Shown piece by piece: positions 14,474 to 22,316 of a stretch of 30,207 bases of DNA. Position 1 is the first letter of the stretch. The number at the start of each line of letters is the position of its first letter. Origin of the DNA: JBDKLC01 sp964500215 (GTDB lineage: Bacteria > Patescibacteriota > Minisyncoccia > Phycocordibacterales > CAIZLB01); assembly GCA_964500215.1 (NCBI GenBank), contig CAZCNA010000006.1:1-30207 (forward strand). The letters run 5' to 3'. Made by a program: the position numbers and the translations under genes. The notes under the pieces were generated by a model, which searched no databases, was not told where the DNA came from, and saw only the letters and a list, made by a program, of their open reading frames with translations.

Positions 14474-14663
14474 AAAAAAACAGCCCTTTGAATTTCTAAG
14501 CAATGCTTTCGAACCTAGATTCAAAAGCCCGGTGAGCCGTTAAGGATAGTTTCAGGAACGTGATCCGAAGATCCGCACCAAAACGTCCTTTACAAAACAC
14601 CGATAGACCCGTGGAGGTTGTATTGCTTAGAAATTCAAGGAGCCGTTGCTGTTTTTCGGACGG
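14474..14663 (-). ncRNA. Rod-shaped structured RNA of about 190 nt, 6S RNA candidate
   Basis: A minus-strand unit has its own promoter (14670-14698) and ends in a stem followed by seven T. The 5' and 3' ends pair (14656-14648 with 14484-14476). After an internal loop, a 17-bp perfect stem follows (14638-14622 with 14504-14488). Further pairs continue inward, including AACCT/AGGTT, CGGTG/CACCG and AAGGA/TCCTT, to a GATC-UUCG-GATC apex. The whole folds as one long rod with internal bulges, and length and shape fit 6S RNA, which binds RNA polymerase. I see no conserved tmRNA, RNase P or SRP RNA motifs. No protein frame of note fits this strand. The identity is inferred from architecture only. 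Confidence 0.65.
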
Positions 14664-14669
14664 ACGATG

Positions 14670-14698
14670 AGTATAGCGCGTTTAGGCACCACATTCAA
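14670..14698 (-). promoter_or_regulatory. Promoter of the 190-nt RNA
   Basis: On the minus strand TTGAAT (14698-14693) and TATACT (14675-14670) are separated by exactly 17 bp. The predicted start is near 14663. Confidence 0.75.
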
Positions 14699-14712
14699 CC
14701 CTATCCATTTTT

Positions 14713-14731
14713 GTATACTTTTGGAGTATAC
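14713..14731. promoter_or_regulatory. Palindromic operator candidate 1 upstream of ruvB
   Basis: GTATACT (14713-14719) and AGTATAC (14725-14731) form a perfect 7-bp dyad with a 5-bp centre. It lies just upstream of the 190-nt RNA promoter and 127 bp before the ruvB start. Confidence 0.45.
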
Positions 14732-14823
14732 TTACTTTTGAGCAATCATTTATTGCCTGCCCCTCGCGAGGAGCCTACAACAAGTGCTTGGACAAAAGAA
14801 AATCGCATCCGATACACGTGTGC

Positions 14824-14838
14824 GATACTGATAGTATC
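14824..14838. promoter_or_regulatory. Palindromic operator candidate 2 upstream of ruvB
   Basis: GATACT (14824-14829) and AGTATC (14833-14838) form a perfect dyad with a 3-bp centre, 19 bp before the ruvB ATG. It shares the ATACT/AGTAT arms with the dyad at 14713-14731. The remaining intergenic sequence (14739-14823) holds only short palindromes such as CCTCGCGAGG. Confidence 0.45.
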
Positions 14839-14857
14839 CTAGCACAGATATATTTTT

Positions 14858-15889
14858 ATGTCAAGCACCCCCAACATCACCGACCAGAATCTCATAGAAC
14901 GCCCTATCGAAGACCGAGTCCTCGATCAGACACTTCGTCCTCACAAATTTGAGGAATATATTGGTCAGGAGAACATAAAAAAGAACCTCCAAATCCTCCT
15001 CACCGCCGCAAAAGAGCGTAATCACCCACCTGAACACCTCTTGTTTTATGGACCACCTGGTCTTGGAAAGACTACTCTTGCGTATTTGATTTCGAAAGAG
15101 ATCGGAGCGCAGATGAAGGTGACGTCTGGCCCAGCGATCGAGCGCGTGGGAGACCTTGCTTCTGTATTAACCAACCTTTCGCCGGGCGATGTGTTGTTTG
15201 TAGACGAAATTCATCGACTCAACAAGACTGTTGAAGAAGTCCTCTATCCAGCGATGGAGTCCGGTCAAATTGATATCATTATCGGAAAAGGTCCATCTGC
15301 ACGAACTGTACAGTTAGACCTCCCCCCATTTACTCTCATTGCTGCGACTACACGTATCGCAATGATTTCATCACCACTTCGATCACGATTTTCTGGTGGT
15401 GTGTTTCGATTGGAGTTTTATACGGAATCAGAAATCGAAAAAATTGTACGACGGTCAGCAGAGATTTTGAACATCGAAGCAGAAGAAAGCGCGTTGCATG
15501 AAATTGCAATTCGAAGTCGATCAACACCACGAACAGCAAACTATTTGCTCAAGCGATGTCGTGACTTTGCACAAATTCAAAAAGCACCTCTTTCAAAAAA
15601 GATTGTTGATGAAGCGTTAGCTCTTTTGGGCATCGATCATCGAGGACTCACAGAATCTGATCTCAAGATTTTGAAAACTATTGTAGAAAAATATAACGGT
15701 GGACCTGTTGGTCTCAATACCATCGCTGCTTCTCTCTCAGAAGATCAGGCAACCATCGAAGAATTCAATGAACCCTATTTGATTCAGCTTGGATTCATCG
15801 AACGAACACCTCGCGGCCGTGTTGTGACAGAAGCGGGCTATGCGCATTTGAATATTGAGTATCCAGCAGAGAGACAATTGAAATTATAA
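14858..15889 (+). CDS. ruvB: Holliday junction branch migration ATPase RuvB
   Basis: RuvB is the hexameric AAA+ motor that drives branch migration with RuvA. The 343-residue protein has Walker A GPPGLGKTT (65-73), Walker B VDEIH (115-119) and the sensor/arginine region AATTRIAMISSPLRSRF. A C-terminal winged helix ends in FIERTPRGRVVTEAGYAHL, the family signature. Length is normal and all ATPase residues are present. It is followed by ruvC after 42 bp. Two perfect dyads with ATACT/AGTAT arms lie upstream and could be repressor sites, since ruv genes are often under damage control; no lexA is in this window. The ATG at 14858 has a TATATT close by but no Shine-Dalgarno. Confidence 0.97.
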   Translation: MSSTPNITDQNLIERPIEDRVLDQTLRPHKFEEYIGQENIKKNLQILLTAAKERNHPPEHLLFYGPPGLGKTTLAYLISKEIGAQMKVTSGPAIERVGDLASVLTNLSPGDVLFVDEIHRLNKTVEEVLYPAMESGQIDIIIGKGPSARTVQLDLPPFTLIAATTRIAMISSPLRSRFSGGVFRLEFYTESEIEKIVRRSAEILNIEAEESALHEIAIRSRSTPRTANYLLKRCRDFAQIQKAPLSKKIVDEALALLGIDHRGLTESDLKILKTIVEKYNGGPVGLNTIAASLSEDQATIEEFNEPYLIQLGFIERTPRGRVVTEAGYAHLNIEYPAERQLKL

Positions 15890-15915
15890 GGCTCTCTGCT
15901 GTGGGCTCTCGGAAG

Positions 15916-15924
15916 TGGTACTAT
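15916..15924 (+). promoter_or_regulatory. ruvC extended -10
   Basis: TGG followed by TACTAT (15919-15924) ends 7 nt before the ruvC ATG, so ruvC may have its own leaderless transcript in addition to read-through from ruvB. Confidence 0.5.
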
Positions 15925-15931
15925 ATATAGT

Positions 15932-16420
15932 ATGAAAGTATTAGGAATCGATCCTGGATATGAACGATTGGGCGTGGCTGTTGTTGAAAAATCAGCTAGC
16001 GCAAAAGAGCAGCTTCTCTATTCTGCTTGTGTTCGTACATCTCCGAAGGATTCTTTTGAACAACGATTGTTGGTGCTCGGACAGACAGTACAGAAGGCAA
16101 TCATAGAATATGCTCCTGATGCATTGGCAATCGAAACACTTTTCTTATCGAATAATCAGAAAACAGCCATGCGGGTTGCAGAAGTGCGCGGGATGCTCAT
16201 TTTTTTGGCAATCAGCAATGGATTGATTGTTGAAGAATTCAATCCCCTTCAAATCAAGCTCGCTATCACAGGAGATGGCAAAAGTTCAAAAGATCAAATG
16301 ATGAAAATGGTCTCCCTCCTTATACGAATGAATGACAAGAAAGCCCTCGATGATGAATACGATGCGGTGGCTATAGCACTCGCTTTTTTCGCTCTTGGCA
16401 AAGACAAACCTCGAAAATAG
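15932..16420 (+). CDS. ruvC: Crossover junction endodeoxyribonuclease RuvC
   Basis: RuvC cuts Holliday junctions symmetrically with two metal ions. The 162-residue protein has the RNase H-like fold markers: Asp7 in GIDPGYERLGVAVVE, a glutamate in ALAIETLFLSNN followed by QKTAMRVAEVRG, and the C-terminal acidic pair in DDEYDAVAIALAF. These are the catalytic carboxylates, so it should be active. Length is typical. It lies 42 bp after ruvB and before a small acidic protein gene. An extended -10 ends 7 nt before the ATG. Confidence 0.96.
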   Translation: MKVLGIDPGYERLGVAVVEKSASAKEQLLYSACVRTSPKDSFEQRLLVLGQTVQKAIIEYAPDALAIETLFLSNNQKTAMRVAEVRGMLIFLAISNGLIVEEFNPLQIKLAITGDGKSSKDQMMKMVSLLIRMNDKKALDDEYDAVAIALAFFALGKDKPRK

Positions 16421-16506
16421 TTTTCCACATATATGTTGTTGCTTGCATATTTTTTTCAGTATGTTACATATAAGTCTAAATATAATAAAATAGTTTATAT
16501 AACAAT

Positions 16507-16806
16507 ATGTCAGACGACTTAGATCTCCCCACAGGAGATACATTGGAAGAAGAAACAGAGACAGAACCGGAGTTCAACGCGACACGAACGATGGCACCAG
16601 CGCATGATCAGGAACCTCTCGATGAAGATGATCTCGCAGAAGATGATTTAGATGGCAATCATGGACATTCATCAATTTCTCTTTTGGGGACAGAAGAAGA
16701 AGACGTTGAAGAGAAAGAAATTGCAAAAAATTATTTTCTCAACGGATATGACGATGAGGCACCGTACAGTGAGTTCGATGAACACGGTGAACCAAAGGAT
16801 TACTAA
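16507..16806 (+). CDS. Small, highly acidic protein of unknown function
   Basis: The 99-residue product is dominated by Asp and Glu (runs such as LDEDDLAEDDLDG and GTEEEDVEEKE) with few hydrophobic residues. It is probably disordered or a partner of basic molecules. No motif or family is recognised; the acidity is reminiscent of RNA-polymerase delta-type tails, but there is no folded domain to support that. It follows ruvC by 86 bp, with TATATA 5 nt before the ATG. It ends shortly before a strong bidirectional terminator (16837-16872). Codon use matches its neighbours, and it ends in a clear stop, so it is likely a real gene. Confidence 0.7.
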   Translation: MSDDLDLPTGDTLEEETETEPEFNATRTMAPAHDQEPLDEDDLAEDDLDGNHGHSSISLLGTEEEDVEEKEIAKNYFLNGYDDEAPYSEFDEHGEPKDY

Positions 16807-16836
16807 ACAACAGACGGTACGATAGAAGGTAAAATT

Positions 16837-16872
16837 GAAGAGGCGGGGCTCCTTTCGGAGCCCCGCCTCTTC
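16837..16872. terminator. Strong hairpin terminator after the acidic protein gene
   Basis: A perfect 16-bp GC-rich stem (16837-16852 with 16857-16872) has a TTTC loop. The downstream T-tract is weak on the plus strand (ATTTATTG) and short on the minus strand (AATTTT). A second small hairpin, CGTGCG/CGCACG, follows around 16883-16901. Confidence 0.8.
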
Positions 16873-16988
16873 ATTTATTGTCGTGCGATCTCGACGCACG
16901 GTTGATATCATGACATTCAATGTGGGTGCTATGTGTACTATGGGTACGATTAGGTACTTTATGGTTACTAAATTTTCATACTAGGTTC

Positions 16989-17029
16989 AATTCATAATTA
17001 TTCACAACAAGTATGAATAATTATGAATT
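16989..17029. repeat. 16-bp perfect inverted repeat, AT-rich
   Basis: AATTCATAATTATTCA (16989-17004) is the exact reverse complement of 17014-17029, with a 9-nt centre. It shares the TTCATAATTATTCA core and the following ATGAATTTCAC with the array at 74-118. It lies between convergent transcription units, after a terminator and before the tyrS stop. Confidence 0.85.
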
Positions 17030-17088
17030 TCACCAAGTGTGAATGTTGGTTTGACTTTGAATTGGTTTTGTTTACCCTATCTTCACAA

Positions 17089-18267
17089 CTACTTCACTGA
17101 AATTTTAAGAAATCGTCGCTTCCCTACTTTCACCGTCACAGATTCTGTAATTGGAAAATTAAAATCTTCGATTTTCATTCCTTCGGCTGTTGCAATAGCG
17201 CCTTCATTCACCAGTCGTTTGAATTCTGTCATTGACGCAACTACCGCTGAATCAATGAGAATCTTTGAGAGTTGTTCGCCAGAATCAACGACAGTAGTCT
17301 GAATTTCATCTGGAATTTCTTTTTGAGAAAAAGCTTTTGTGAAATATTCCTGAGCTTTTTCTGCAGACTCGTCTCCGTGATACATTCGCACGAGCTCGAA
17401 TGCCAACTTCATTTTTATTTCTTTTGGATTTGATCCATTCTTCATACTTTCTTCATATTCCTGAACTGTCTTCATGTCCACACGTGTGAGGTATATAAAA
17501 TATTTGATGATAAATTCATCTTTGAGAGACATGATTTTTCCATACATATCTGTTGGCTCATCTGAGAGGTTCACTGTATTCCCCCAACTTGAACTCATCT
17601 TGCGACCGTCGAGTCCTTCAATCAATGGACCGAGAATAATATCCTGTGGCTCCTGTCCGTATGCCCGCTGCATATCTCGTCCTGCGAGAATATTGAATCT
17701 CTGATCTGTACCTCCCACTTCAACATCACTTTTGACAGCGACAGAGTCGTAGCCTTGCATCAATGGATACAAAAGCTCTCGAAGAGACACTCGTTTGCCC
17801 GCATCGAGTCGCTTTTTGATATTTTCACGAGAGATAAAGTCACTCAATGAGAAAATATCCGCGTGTTTGCCGATTTCACCGTAGGTGAGCTTGGAAAGCC
17901 ACTCTTTGTTGTATACAATCTCAGCCTTTTTGATATCAATCACTTTTCCGGCCTGTTCAATGTATGTTTTGAGGTTTTCAGCAACAGCTGCTTCGGTGAG
18001 CATGGGTCGTTCGCTCTCTTTGTCAGAAGTGTCCCCCACTGTTCCTGTAAAATCGCCCACAATAAAGACAATCTGGTGGCCAGCATCTTGAAAATCACGT
18101 AATTTGAGGAGAGGAATAGACCGTCCGAGGTGAATATTTGGACTTGTTGGGTCAATTCCGAGCTTAATTCGGAGTTTTTTACCTGAGGCGAGCTGCTCTT
18201 CGAGGTGTTTTTTATCAATAATTTCTTCGACACCGCGTTGAAGGAGGTTTTCGATTTCTTTTGTCAT
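17089..18267 (-). CDS. tyrS: Tyrosyl-tRNA synthetase
   Basis: This class I synthetase charges tRNA-Tyr. The 392-residue protein has the HIGH-like motif in GIDPTSPNIHLGR and the KMSKS-like loop as GRKMSSSWGN. The tyrosine/ATP pocket segment is GGTDQRFNILAGRD. A C-terminal S4 RNA-binding domain runs from about residue 330 (VVASMTEFKRLVNEGAI to KRRFLKISV). The motif set is that of the second bacterial TyrRS type (TyrZ-like, HLGR and KMSSS). An extended -10, TGC-TAAATT, ends 6 nt before the ATG, giving a leaderless start. The gene stands alone on the minus strand and is divergent from the PBP gene. Confidence 0.95.
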   Translation of the reverse strand: MTKEIENLLQRGVEEIIDKKHLEEQLASGKKLRIKLGIDPTSPNIHLGRSIPLLKLRDFQDAGHQIVFIVGDFTGTVGDTSDKESERPMLTEAAVAENLKTYIEQAGKVIDIKKAEIVYNKEWLSKLTYGEIGKHADIFSLSDFISRENIKKRLDAGKRVSLRELLYPLMQGYDSVAVKSDVEVGGTDQRFNILAGRDMQRAYGQEPQDIILGPLIEGLDGRKMSSSWGNTVNLSDEPTDMYGKIMSLKDEFIIKYFIYLTRVDMKTVQEYEESMKNGSNPKEIKMKLAFELVRMYHGDESAEKAQEYFTKAFSQKEIPDEIQTTVVDSGEQLSKILIDSAVVASMTEFKRLVNEGAIATAEGMKIEDFNFPITESVTVKVGKRRFLKISVK

Positions 18268-18273
18268 ATATAC

Positions 18274-18282
18274 AATTTAGCA
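18274..18282 (-). promoter_or_regulatory. tyrS extended -10
   Basis: TGC followed by TAAATT on the minus strand ends 6 nt before the tyrS ATG at 18267. Confidence 0.45.
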
Positions 18283-18297
18283 TATTTCACCTGTTTT

Positions 18298-18306
18298 TGG
18301 TATGTT
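18298..18306 (+). promoter_or_regulatory. Extended -10 upstream of the PBP gene
   Basis: TGG followed by TATGTT (18301-18306) comes after a T-run, matching the motif at ruvA and the tRNA. The predicted start is near 18313, which gives a leader of 64 or 100 nt depending on the PBP start codon. Confidence 0.45.
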
Positions 18307-18376
18307 ATGCGCCTAGAAATAAGCGTTATTGCGGTGCTTTTGTTGCTACTCGCAGTAATGTTTGTGTGATACGATT

Positions 18377-20905
18377 ATGCTAAGCAACGATAATAACATT
18401 AACAATATACGTATGAAGTGGTTCATTAAAAAACTAAGTTCACTTATTCATGTTGGTCAGCGCCTCTTGAGACACATTCGCATTGCTTGGAAAAATCCAA
18501 AAGAGCGAAAACTCATTATTAGAGACACGATTCTCGTGTGTTTGGTGGGAGGGGTGCTTTTTTTCTCTGTATTTCTCCTCTGGGCAGTAAGCCTCAAAAC
18601 GCCAGACCTTCATTCCTTTGACGACCGCCTTCTCGGGCAATCAGCGAAGATATATGATCGTACAGGGACAGTCTTGCTCTATGACCTCAGTCAAAAGGTG
18701 CGCCGAACGACTGTTGATTTCGACAAAATCTCTCCATACGTAAAAAATGCTTCTGTTGCTATCGAAGATGCGGATTTCTATAACCACAAAGGAATCAAAG
18801 CAAAATCTATTGCTCGTGCTATTATCGCGAACATCTTTACCCTCCATTTCAGTCAAGGAGGATCTACCATCACTCAGCAAGTAATCAAAAACTCTCTTCT
18901 CACGTCTGAAAAACGAATCTCTCGAAAACTCAAAGAATGGATTCTCGCAATCAAACTCGAGCAGGTTGCAAGCAAAGATGAAATTCTCAACCTCTACCTC
19001 AACGACACCACATACGGTGGAAATATTTATGGTGTAGAAGAAGCAAGTTCAATCTTCTTTGCAAAGAAGTCATCTGACCTCTCTATTGCTGAAGCTGCGT
19101 ATTTGGCAGCAATTCCCCAAGCTCCTTCATACTATTCTCCCTACGGAAAACATGTTGATGATCTCGTTGAACGAAAGAATCTCGTGCTCAAGAAAATGTA
19201 TGAATACAAATACATTACCGAAGAGCAATACAATACCGCTCTCAAAGAACAGGTTGTATTCCAGCCACGAAATATTGGAAGCATTAAAGCTCCACATTTC
19301 GTAATGTATGTAAAAGATTATCTCGAAGAAAAATATGGTGAACGACTTCTCCAAACTGGAGGTTTCAAAGTTATCACAACGCTCGACTATGATATCCAAA
19401 GAAAAGCTGAGGAAATTGCGAAGGATTATGTCACAAAAAATGAAAAAAACTTCAAAGCCTCAAATGGTGCGATTGTCGTAACGGACCCTAAAACAGGCCA
19501 TATTTTGGCGATGGTTGGTTCTCGTGACTACTTTGATGAGAATATTCAGGGTAACTACAACGTAACAACAGCGCAGCGACAACCAGGTTCTGCCTTCAAG
19601 CCATTCGTATATGCAACCGCATTCAATCAGGGATATCTTCCTGAAACTCCTATCTTTGACACACCAACTGAATTCAACACTGGTTGTACAGTTACGGGTC
19701 AACCACGACAATCTGGTGCAAATTGTTATAGTCCACAAAACTACGAGGGTGGATTCAAAGGTCTTATGACACTTCGAAAAGCCCTTGCGGAATCTCGAAA
19801 CGTTCCCGGAGTGAAACTTTTGTACCTTGTCGGTATTGATAATGCGATTCGTACAGCGCGAGCGATGGGAATCGAAAGTCTCGGATCTGCATCACAATAC
19901 GGACTCAGTCTCGTACTTGGAGGTGGTGAAGTATCACTTCTCGATATGACGGGTGCATATGGTGTATTTGGAAACGATGGTATTCGAAACAAAAACACAG
20001 CCATCATTCGTATTGAAACAAACAAAGGCGATACGCTTGAGGAATATGCGACATCTTCTGTTCAGGTACTCCCCGCTCAAACAGCACGATTGATGAATGA
20101 TGTACTCTCTGATGTGCATGCTCGAAATACAATCTTTACACTTCGATATACGGGTGACAGACAAGTGGCTATCAAAACTGGTACCACAAACAACTCACGT
20201 GATGCATGGATTATTGGATACACACCAAACATCTCTGTGGGTGCGTGGATGGGAAACAATGATAATACTCCCATGGTTCAAAAAGCTTCTGCGACAATAG
20301 TAGCGCCAATGTGGAAACAGCTCATGGATTATCTTCTCGAAAAATATCCTGCGGAAACTTTTGAGAAACCTGATACAAATACAGAAGACGATATAAACCC
20401 ATTCCTCAAAGGCAAATGGTATGGATCAAATGGCGAGGTCCACTCTGAACTCTATTGGATTGATAAAGATAATCCAAAGGGTGCCGCACCTTCAAATCCT
20501 GCATCTGACCCACAGTTCAATCTATGGGAATACGGTGTTCTCAATTGGGCAGGATCTGCACAGGCCGCTGGACTTATCCAAGGCGCACTGGGTACATCTA
20601 CGCCTGTGACAATGCCAGGAATGGGTACAGGTCAGGCGTTCACTATCACCTCTCCTGCGGATAACTCAATAGTAAAAAAGGATGTGAGAACAACAATCAG
20701 TGTTGCGAATATCTCACCTTCTACATCACGTGTTGAATACTTTATAAACAATCAATTCGTGGGTGTATCTTCTCAAACTCCATATAGTTTCTCATTCATC
20801 CCTTCAAGCATTACAGGTCTCGGTGCTGAAAACAAAATCAGAGCAATCAATATCGACACGACAGGTGCACGATACGAAGCTTCAATCACCTTCAATCTAG
20901 AATAA
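18377..20905 (+). CDS. Class A penicillin-binding protein (PBP1A-like)
   Basis: This bifunctional enzyme polymerises and cross-links peptidoglycan at the outer face of the cytoplasmic membrane. From start 18377 it has 842 residues. A cytoplasmic basic segment and one transmembrane helix (about 48-70) come first. The GT51 glycosyltransferase domain follows, with the catalytic glutamate in EDADFYNHKGI, then QGGSTITQQVIKN and LNLYLNDTTYGG. The transpeptidase domain has the active-site serine in PGSAFKPF, then SRN and KTGTTNNSRDAW. A C-terminal Ig-like domain (about the last 90 residues, SPADNSIVKKD onward) probably binds wall or surface polymer. Start codons TTG 18362, ATG 18377 and ATG 18413 are all possible. 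It converges on the dciA-like gene across a shared terminator. Confidence 0.95.
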   Translation: MLSNDNNINNIRMKWFIKKLSSLIHVGQRLLRHIRIAWKNPKERKLIIRDTILVCLVGGVLFFSVFLLWAVSLKTPDLHSFDDRLLGQSAKIYDRTGTVLLYDLSQKVRRTTVDFDKISPYVKNASVAIEDADFYNHKGIKAKSIARAIIANIFTLHFSQGGSTITQQVIKNSLLTSEKRISRKLKEWILAIKLEQVASKDEILNLYLNDTTYGGNIYGVEEASSIFFAKKSSDLSIAEAAYLAAIPQAPSYYSPYGKHVDDLVERKNLVLKKMYEYKYITEEQYNTALKEQVVFQPRNIGSIKAPHFVMYVKDYLEEKYGERLLQTGGFKVITTLDYDIQRKAEEIAKDYVTKNEKNFKASNGAIVVTDPKTGHILAMVGSRDYFDENIQGNYNVTTAQRQPGSAFKPFVYATAFNQGYLPETPIFDTPTEFNTGCTVTGQPRQSGANCYSPQNYEGGFKGLMTLRKALAESRNVPGVKLLYLVGIDNAIRTARAMGIESLGSASQYGLSLVLGGGEVSLLDMTGAYGVFGNDGIRNKNTAIIRIETNKGDTLEEYATSSVQVLPAQTARLMNDVLSDVHARNTIFTLRYTGDRQVAIKTGTTNNSRDAWIIGYTPNISVGAWMGNNDNTPMVQKASATIVAPMWKQLMDYLLEKYPAETFEKPDTNTEDDINPFLKGKWYGSNGEVHSELYWIDKDNPKGAAPSNPASDPQFNLWEYGVLNWAGSAQAAGLIQGALGTSTPVTMPGMGTGQAFTITSPADNSIVKKDVRTTISVANISPSTSRVEYFINNQFVGVSSQTPYSFSFIPSSITGLGAENKIRAINIDTTGARYEASITFNLE

Positions 20906-20926
20906 GAGGCGCAAACGTGGAGATAT

Positions 20927-20967
20927 AAAAAATCGCTCAGACAATATCCAAAAATGAGCGATTTTTT
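20927..20967. terminator. Bidirectional terminator shared by the PBP and dciA-like genes
   Basis: A perfect 13-bp stem (20927-20939 with 20955-20967) has A6 on one side and T6 on the other. It overlaps the last codons and stop of the dciA-like gene on the minus strand and lies 21 bp after the PBP stop. Confidence 0.85.
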
Positions 20968-21197
20968 AATTCCGGATGTGCTTGAATAGCTTCCAAAATC
21001 TGTTTTTTGTTTGTATAGATAACGCTGCGAATAGCTGGGTGTGTCTTGAGTGTGATTTTGTTGTCCCGAAGCATCATGTCAGACGGAACAAGGGCAACGC
21101 CCGTCTTTTCTTTGATAATGGCAGAAATAATATGCTTGTCTTCGACAGGATCGCGGAGTGTTTTGAATTTTTCGAGGAGGTCGGCAAGTGTTCTCAT
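20937..21197 (-). CDS. Short DciA-like (DUF721-type) protein, putative helicase loader
   Basis: The 86-residue protein has the pattern of the DciA core. A predicted helix (TLADLLEKFKTLR) comes first. The central VALVPSDMMLRDNKITLKTHPAIRSVIYTNKKQILEAI fits the family beta-beta-helix unit, in which a strand pair is followed by a basic helix. DciA helps load the replicative helicase DnaB in bacteria that lack DnaC or DnaI. The position 18 bp after dnaN, beside dnaA and the origin, supports a replication role. It is much shorter than proteobacterial DciA and lacks a C-terminal tail. A TAGTAT ends 6 nt before its ATG. The assignment is tentative because the family is poorly conserved. Confidence 0.6.
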   Translation of the reverse strand: MRTLADLLEKFKTLRDPVEDKHIISAIIKEKTGVALVPSDMMLRDNKITLKTHPAIRSVIYTNKKQILEAIQAHPELKNRSFLDIV

Positions 21198-21215
21198 ACA
21201 CCAATACTACCACTT

Positions 21216-22316
21216 TTACCGATTCATAGGCATCACAAGGTAGAGGAAGCTCTTGTCACTCACGCCCTGTACAATGAGGGGTTTATTCACACCACTAAAT
21301 GAGAATGCCAAACTATCTGAATCTACGGCTTGGAATGAATCAGTGAGGTATTTGTAGTTGAAGTTGATATCGAGACTGTCTCCGGTAACGGCACCCGTGA
21401 GCTTTGAAGAGTTTTCACCGACTTCGTTGTTCTTTGTGACGAGTTCGATTTCTTTTGCTGCTGGGTGCACCATGAATTTGATGTGATTGAATGAATCACT
21501 GAAAATAGTGCTCAATTTAAGGGTATTTATGAGGTCTTGCTTCAATACAATCACTTCTGTTGAGAATTCCTTTGGAATAATAGCCTTGTAGTCTGGGAAG
21601 TTTCCTTCGACTGTTCGTGATACGAGATAAATACCTTCCGCTGCCATCGCGAGTTGATTCTGTTCGATAGAAATAGCGAGATCTGCGTTTATTCCTTCGA
21701 ATACGCGGATAATCTCTACAGCGTTCTTTACTGGAATGAGAATGTGATTGAATTCAGGAAGCTGTTTTACCTTCACTTTCTTTTCGGCGAGCCGGAAGCC
21801 GTCTGTAGCAACGAACACGAGGGATTCGTCCTCAGGAAAGACTCTCACACTGGAAAGTTCGGGTTTGATACTTGATGTCGCAGAGCTATACCAAACACTC
21901 TTTAAACCTCGAATAAAGGCATCTGAGGGCATCTTAAAACCAGAAGCTGTATCAACTTTTGGGATAGAAGGATAATCGTCTGTTGGAAAGGCTTTGATGG
22001 TTGTACTTGATCGAGATGTAGATACATAGAGGTTTCCTTCTTTCATTTCGAGGGTTACACCTTTTTCATTAGAGAGGTTTGAGAGAAAACTATTGAGGGT
22101 ACTGCCGGGGATAGCAACAGAACCTTCTACCTGAACTTTTGCAGGAACAAAAAGCTCGATCCCAAGGTCGAGATTTGTCGCTCGAACTATAAGACCTTCT
22201 TTTGTCGCTTCAATAAGGACACACTTAAGGACAGGAAGCGTTGCATTCTTGCTCGTTATCTTTTCTGCCTTGTGTACCGCCTCAGCCAATTTTTCTTGAA
22301 CACATTCAGCTTTCAT
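21216..22316 (-). CDS. dnaN: DNA polymerase III beta subunit (sliding clamp)
   Basis: DnaN forms the ring that tethers DNA polymerase III to its template. The 366-residue protein has the three-domain clamp pattern, starting KAECVQEKLAEAVHKAEKI. LPVLKCVLIEA follows in domain 1, VAIPGSTLNSFLSNL and FPTDDYPSIP come at the domain 1/2 boundary, and the C-terminal hydrophobic-cleft end is SDKSFLYLVMPMNR. Length and ending are typical. TATAAA ends 6 nt before the ATG, giving a leaderless start. It lies downstream of dnaA across the 288-bp probable origin, in the classic dnaA-dnaN order. Confidence 0.96.
   Translation of the reverse strand: MKAECVQEKLAEAVHKAEKITSKNATLPVLKCVLIEATKEGLIVRATNLDLGIELFVPAKVQVEGSVAIPGSTLNSFLSNLSNEKGVTLEMKEGNLYVSTSRSSTTIKAFPTDDYPSIPKVDTASGFKMPSDAFIRGLKSVWYSSATSSIKPELSSVRVFPEDESLVFVATDGFRLAEKKVKVKQLPEFNHILIPVKNAVEIIRVFEGINADLAISIEQNQLAMAAEGIYLVSRTVEGNFPDYKAIIPKEFSTEVIVLKQDLINTLKLSTIFSDSFNHIKFMVHPAAKEIELVTKNNEVGENSSKLTGAVTGDSLDINFNYKYLTDSFQAVDSDSLAFSFSGVNKPLIVQGVSDKSFLYLVMPMNR

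Noticed and set aside
14474..14663. tmRNA, RNase P RNA or SRP RNA as identity of the structured RNA
   Set aside because: The tRNA-like ends of tmRNA, the conserved P4 region of RNase P RNA and the SRP Alu/domain IV motifs are all absent.
14618..14842. Plus-strand frame of 74 residues between pilB and ruvB
   Set aside because: It overlaps the structured RNA and palindromes, has no start signals and no recognisable protein pattern.
18307..18369. 20-residue hydrophobic peptide upstream of the PBP gene
   Set aside because: Its ATG directly abuts the -10 element, so the predicted transcript starts inside it; no other support.
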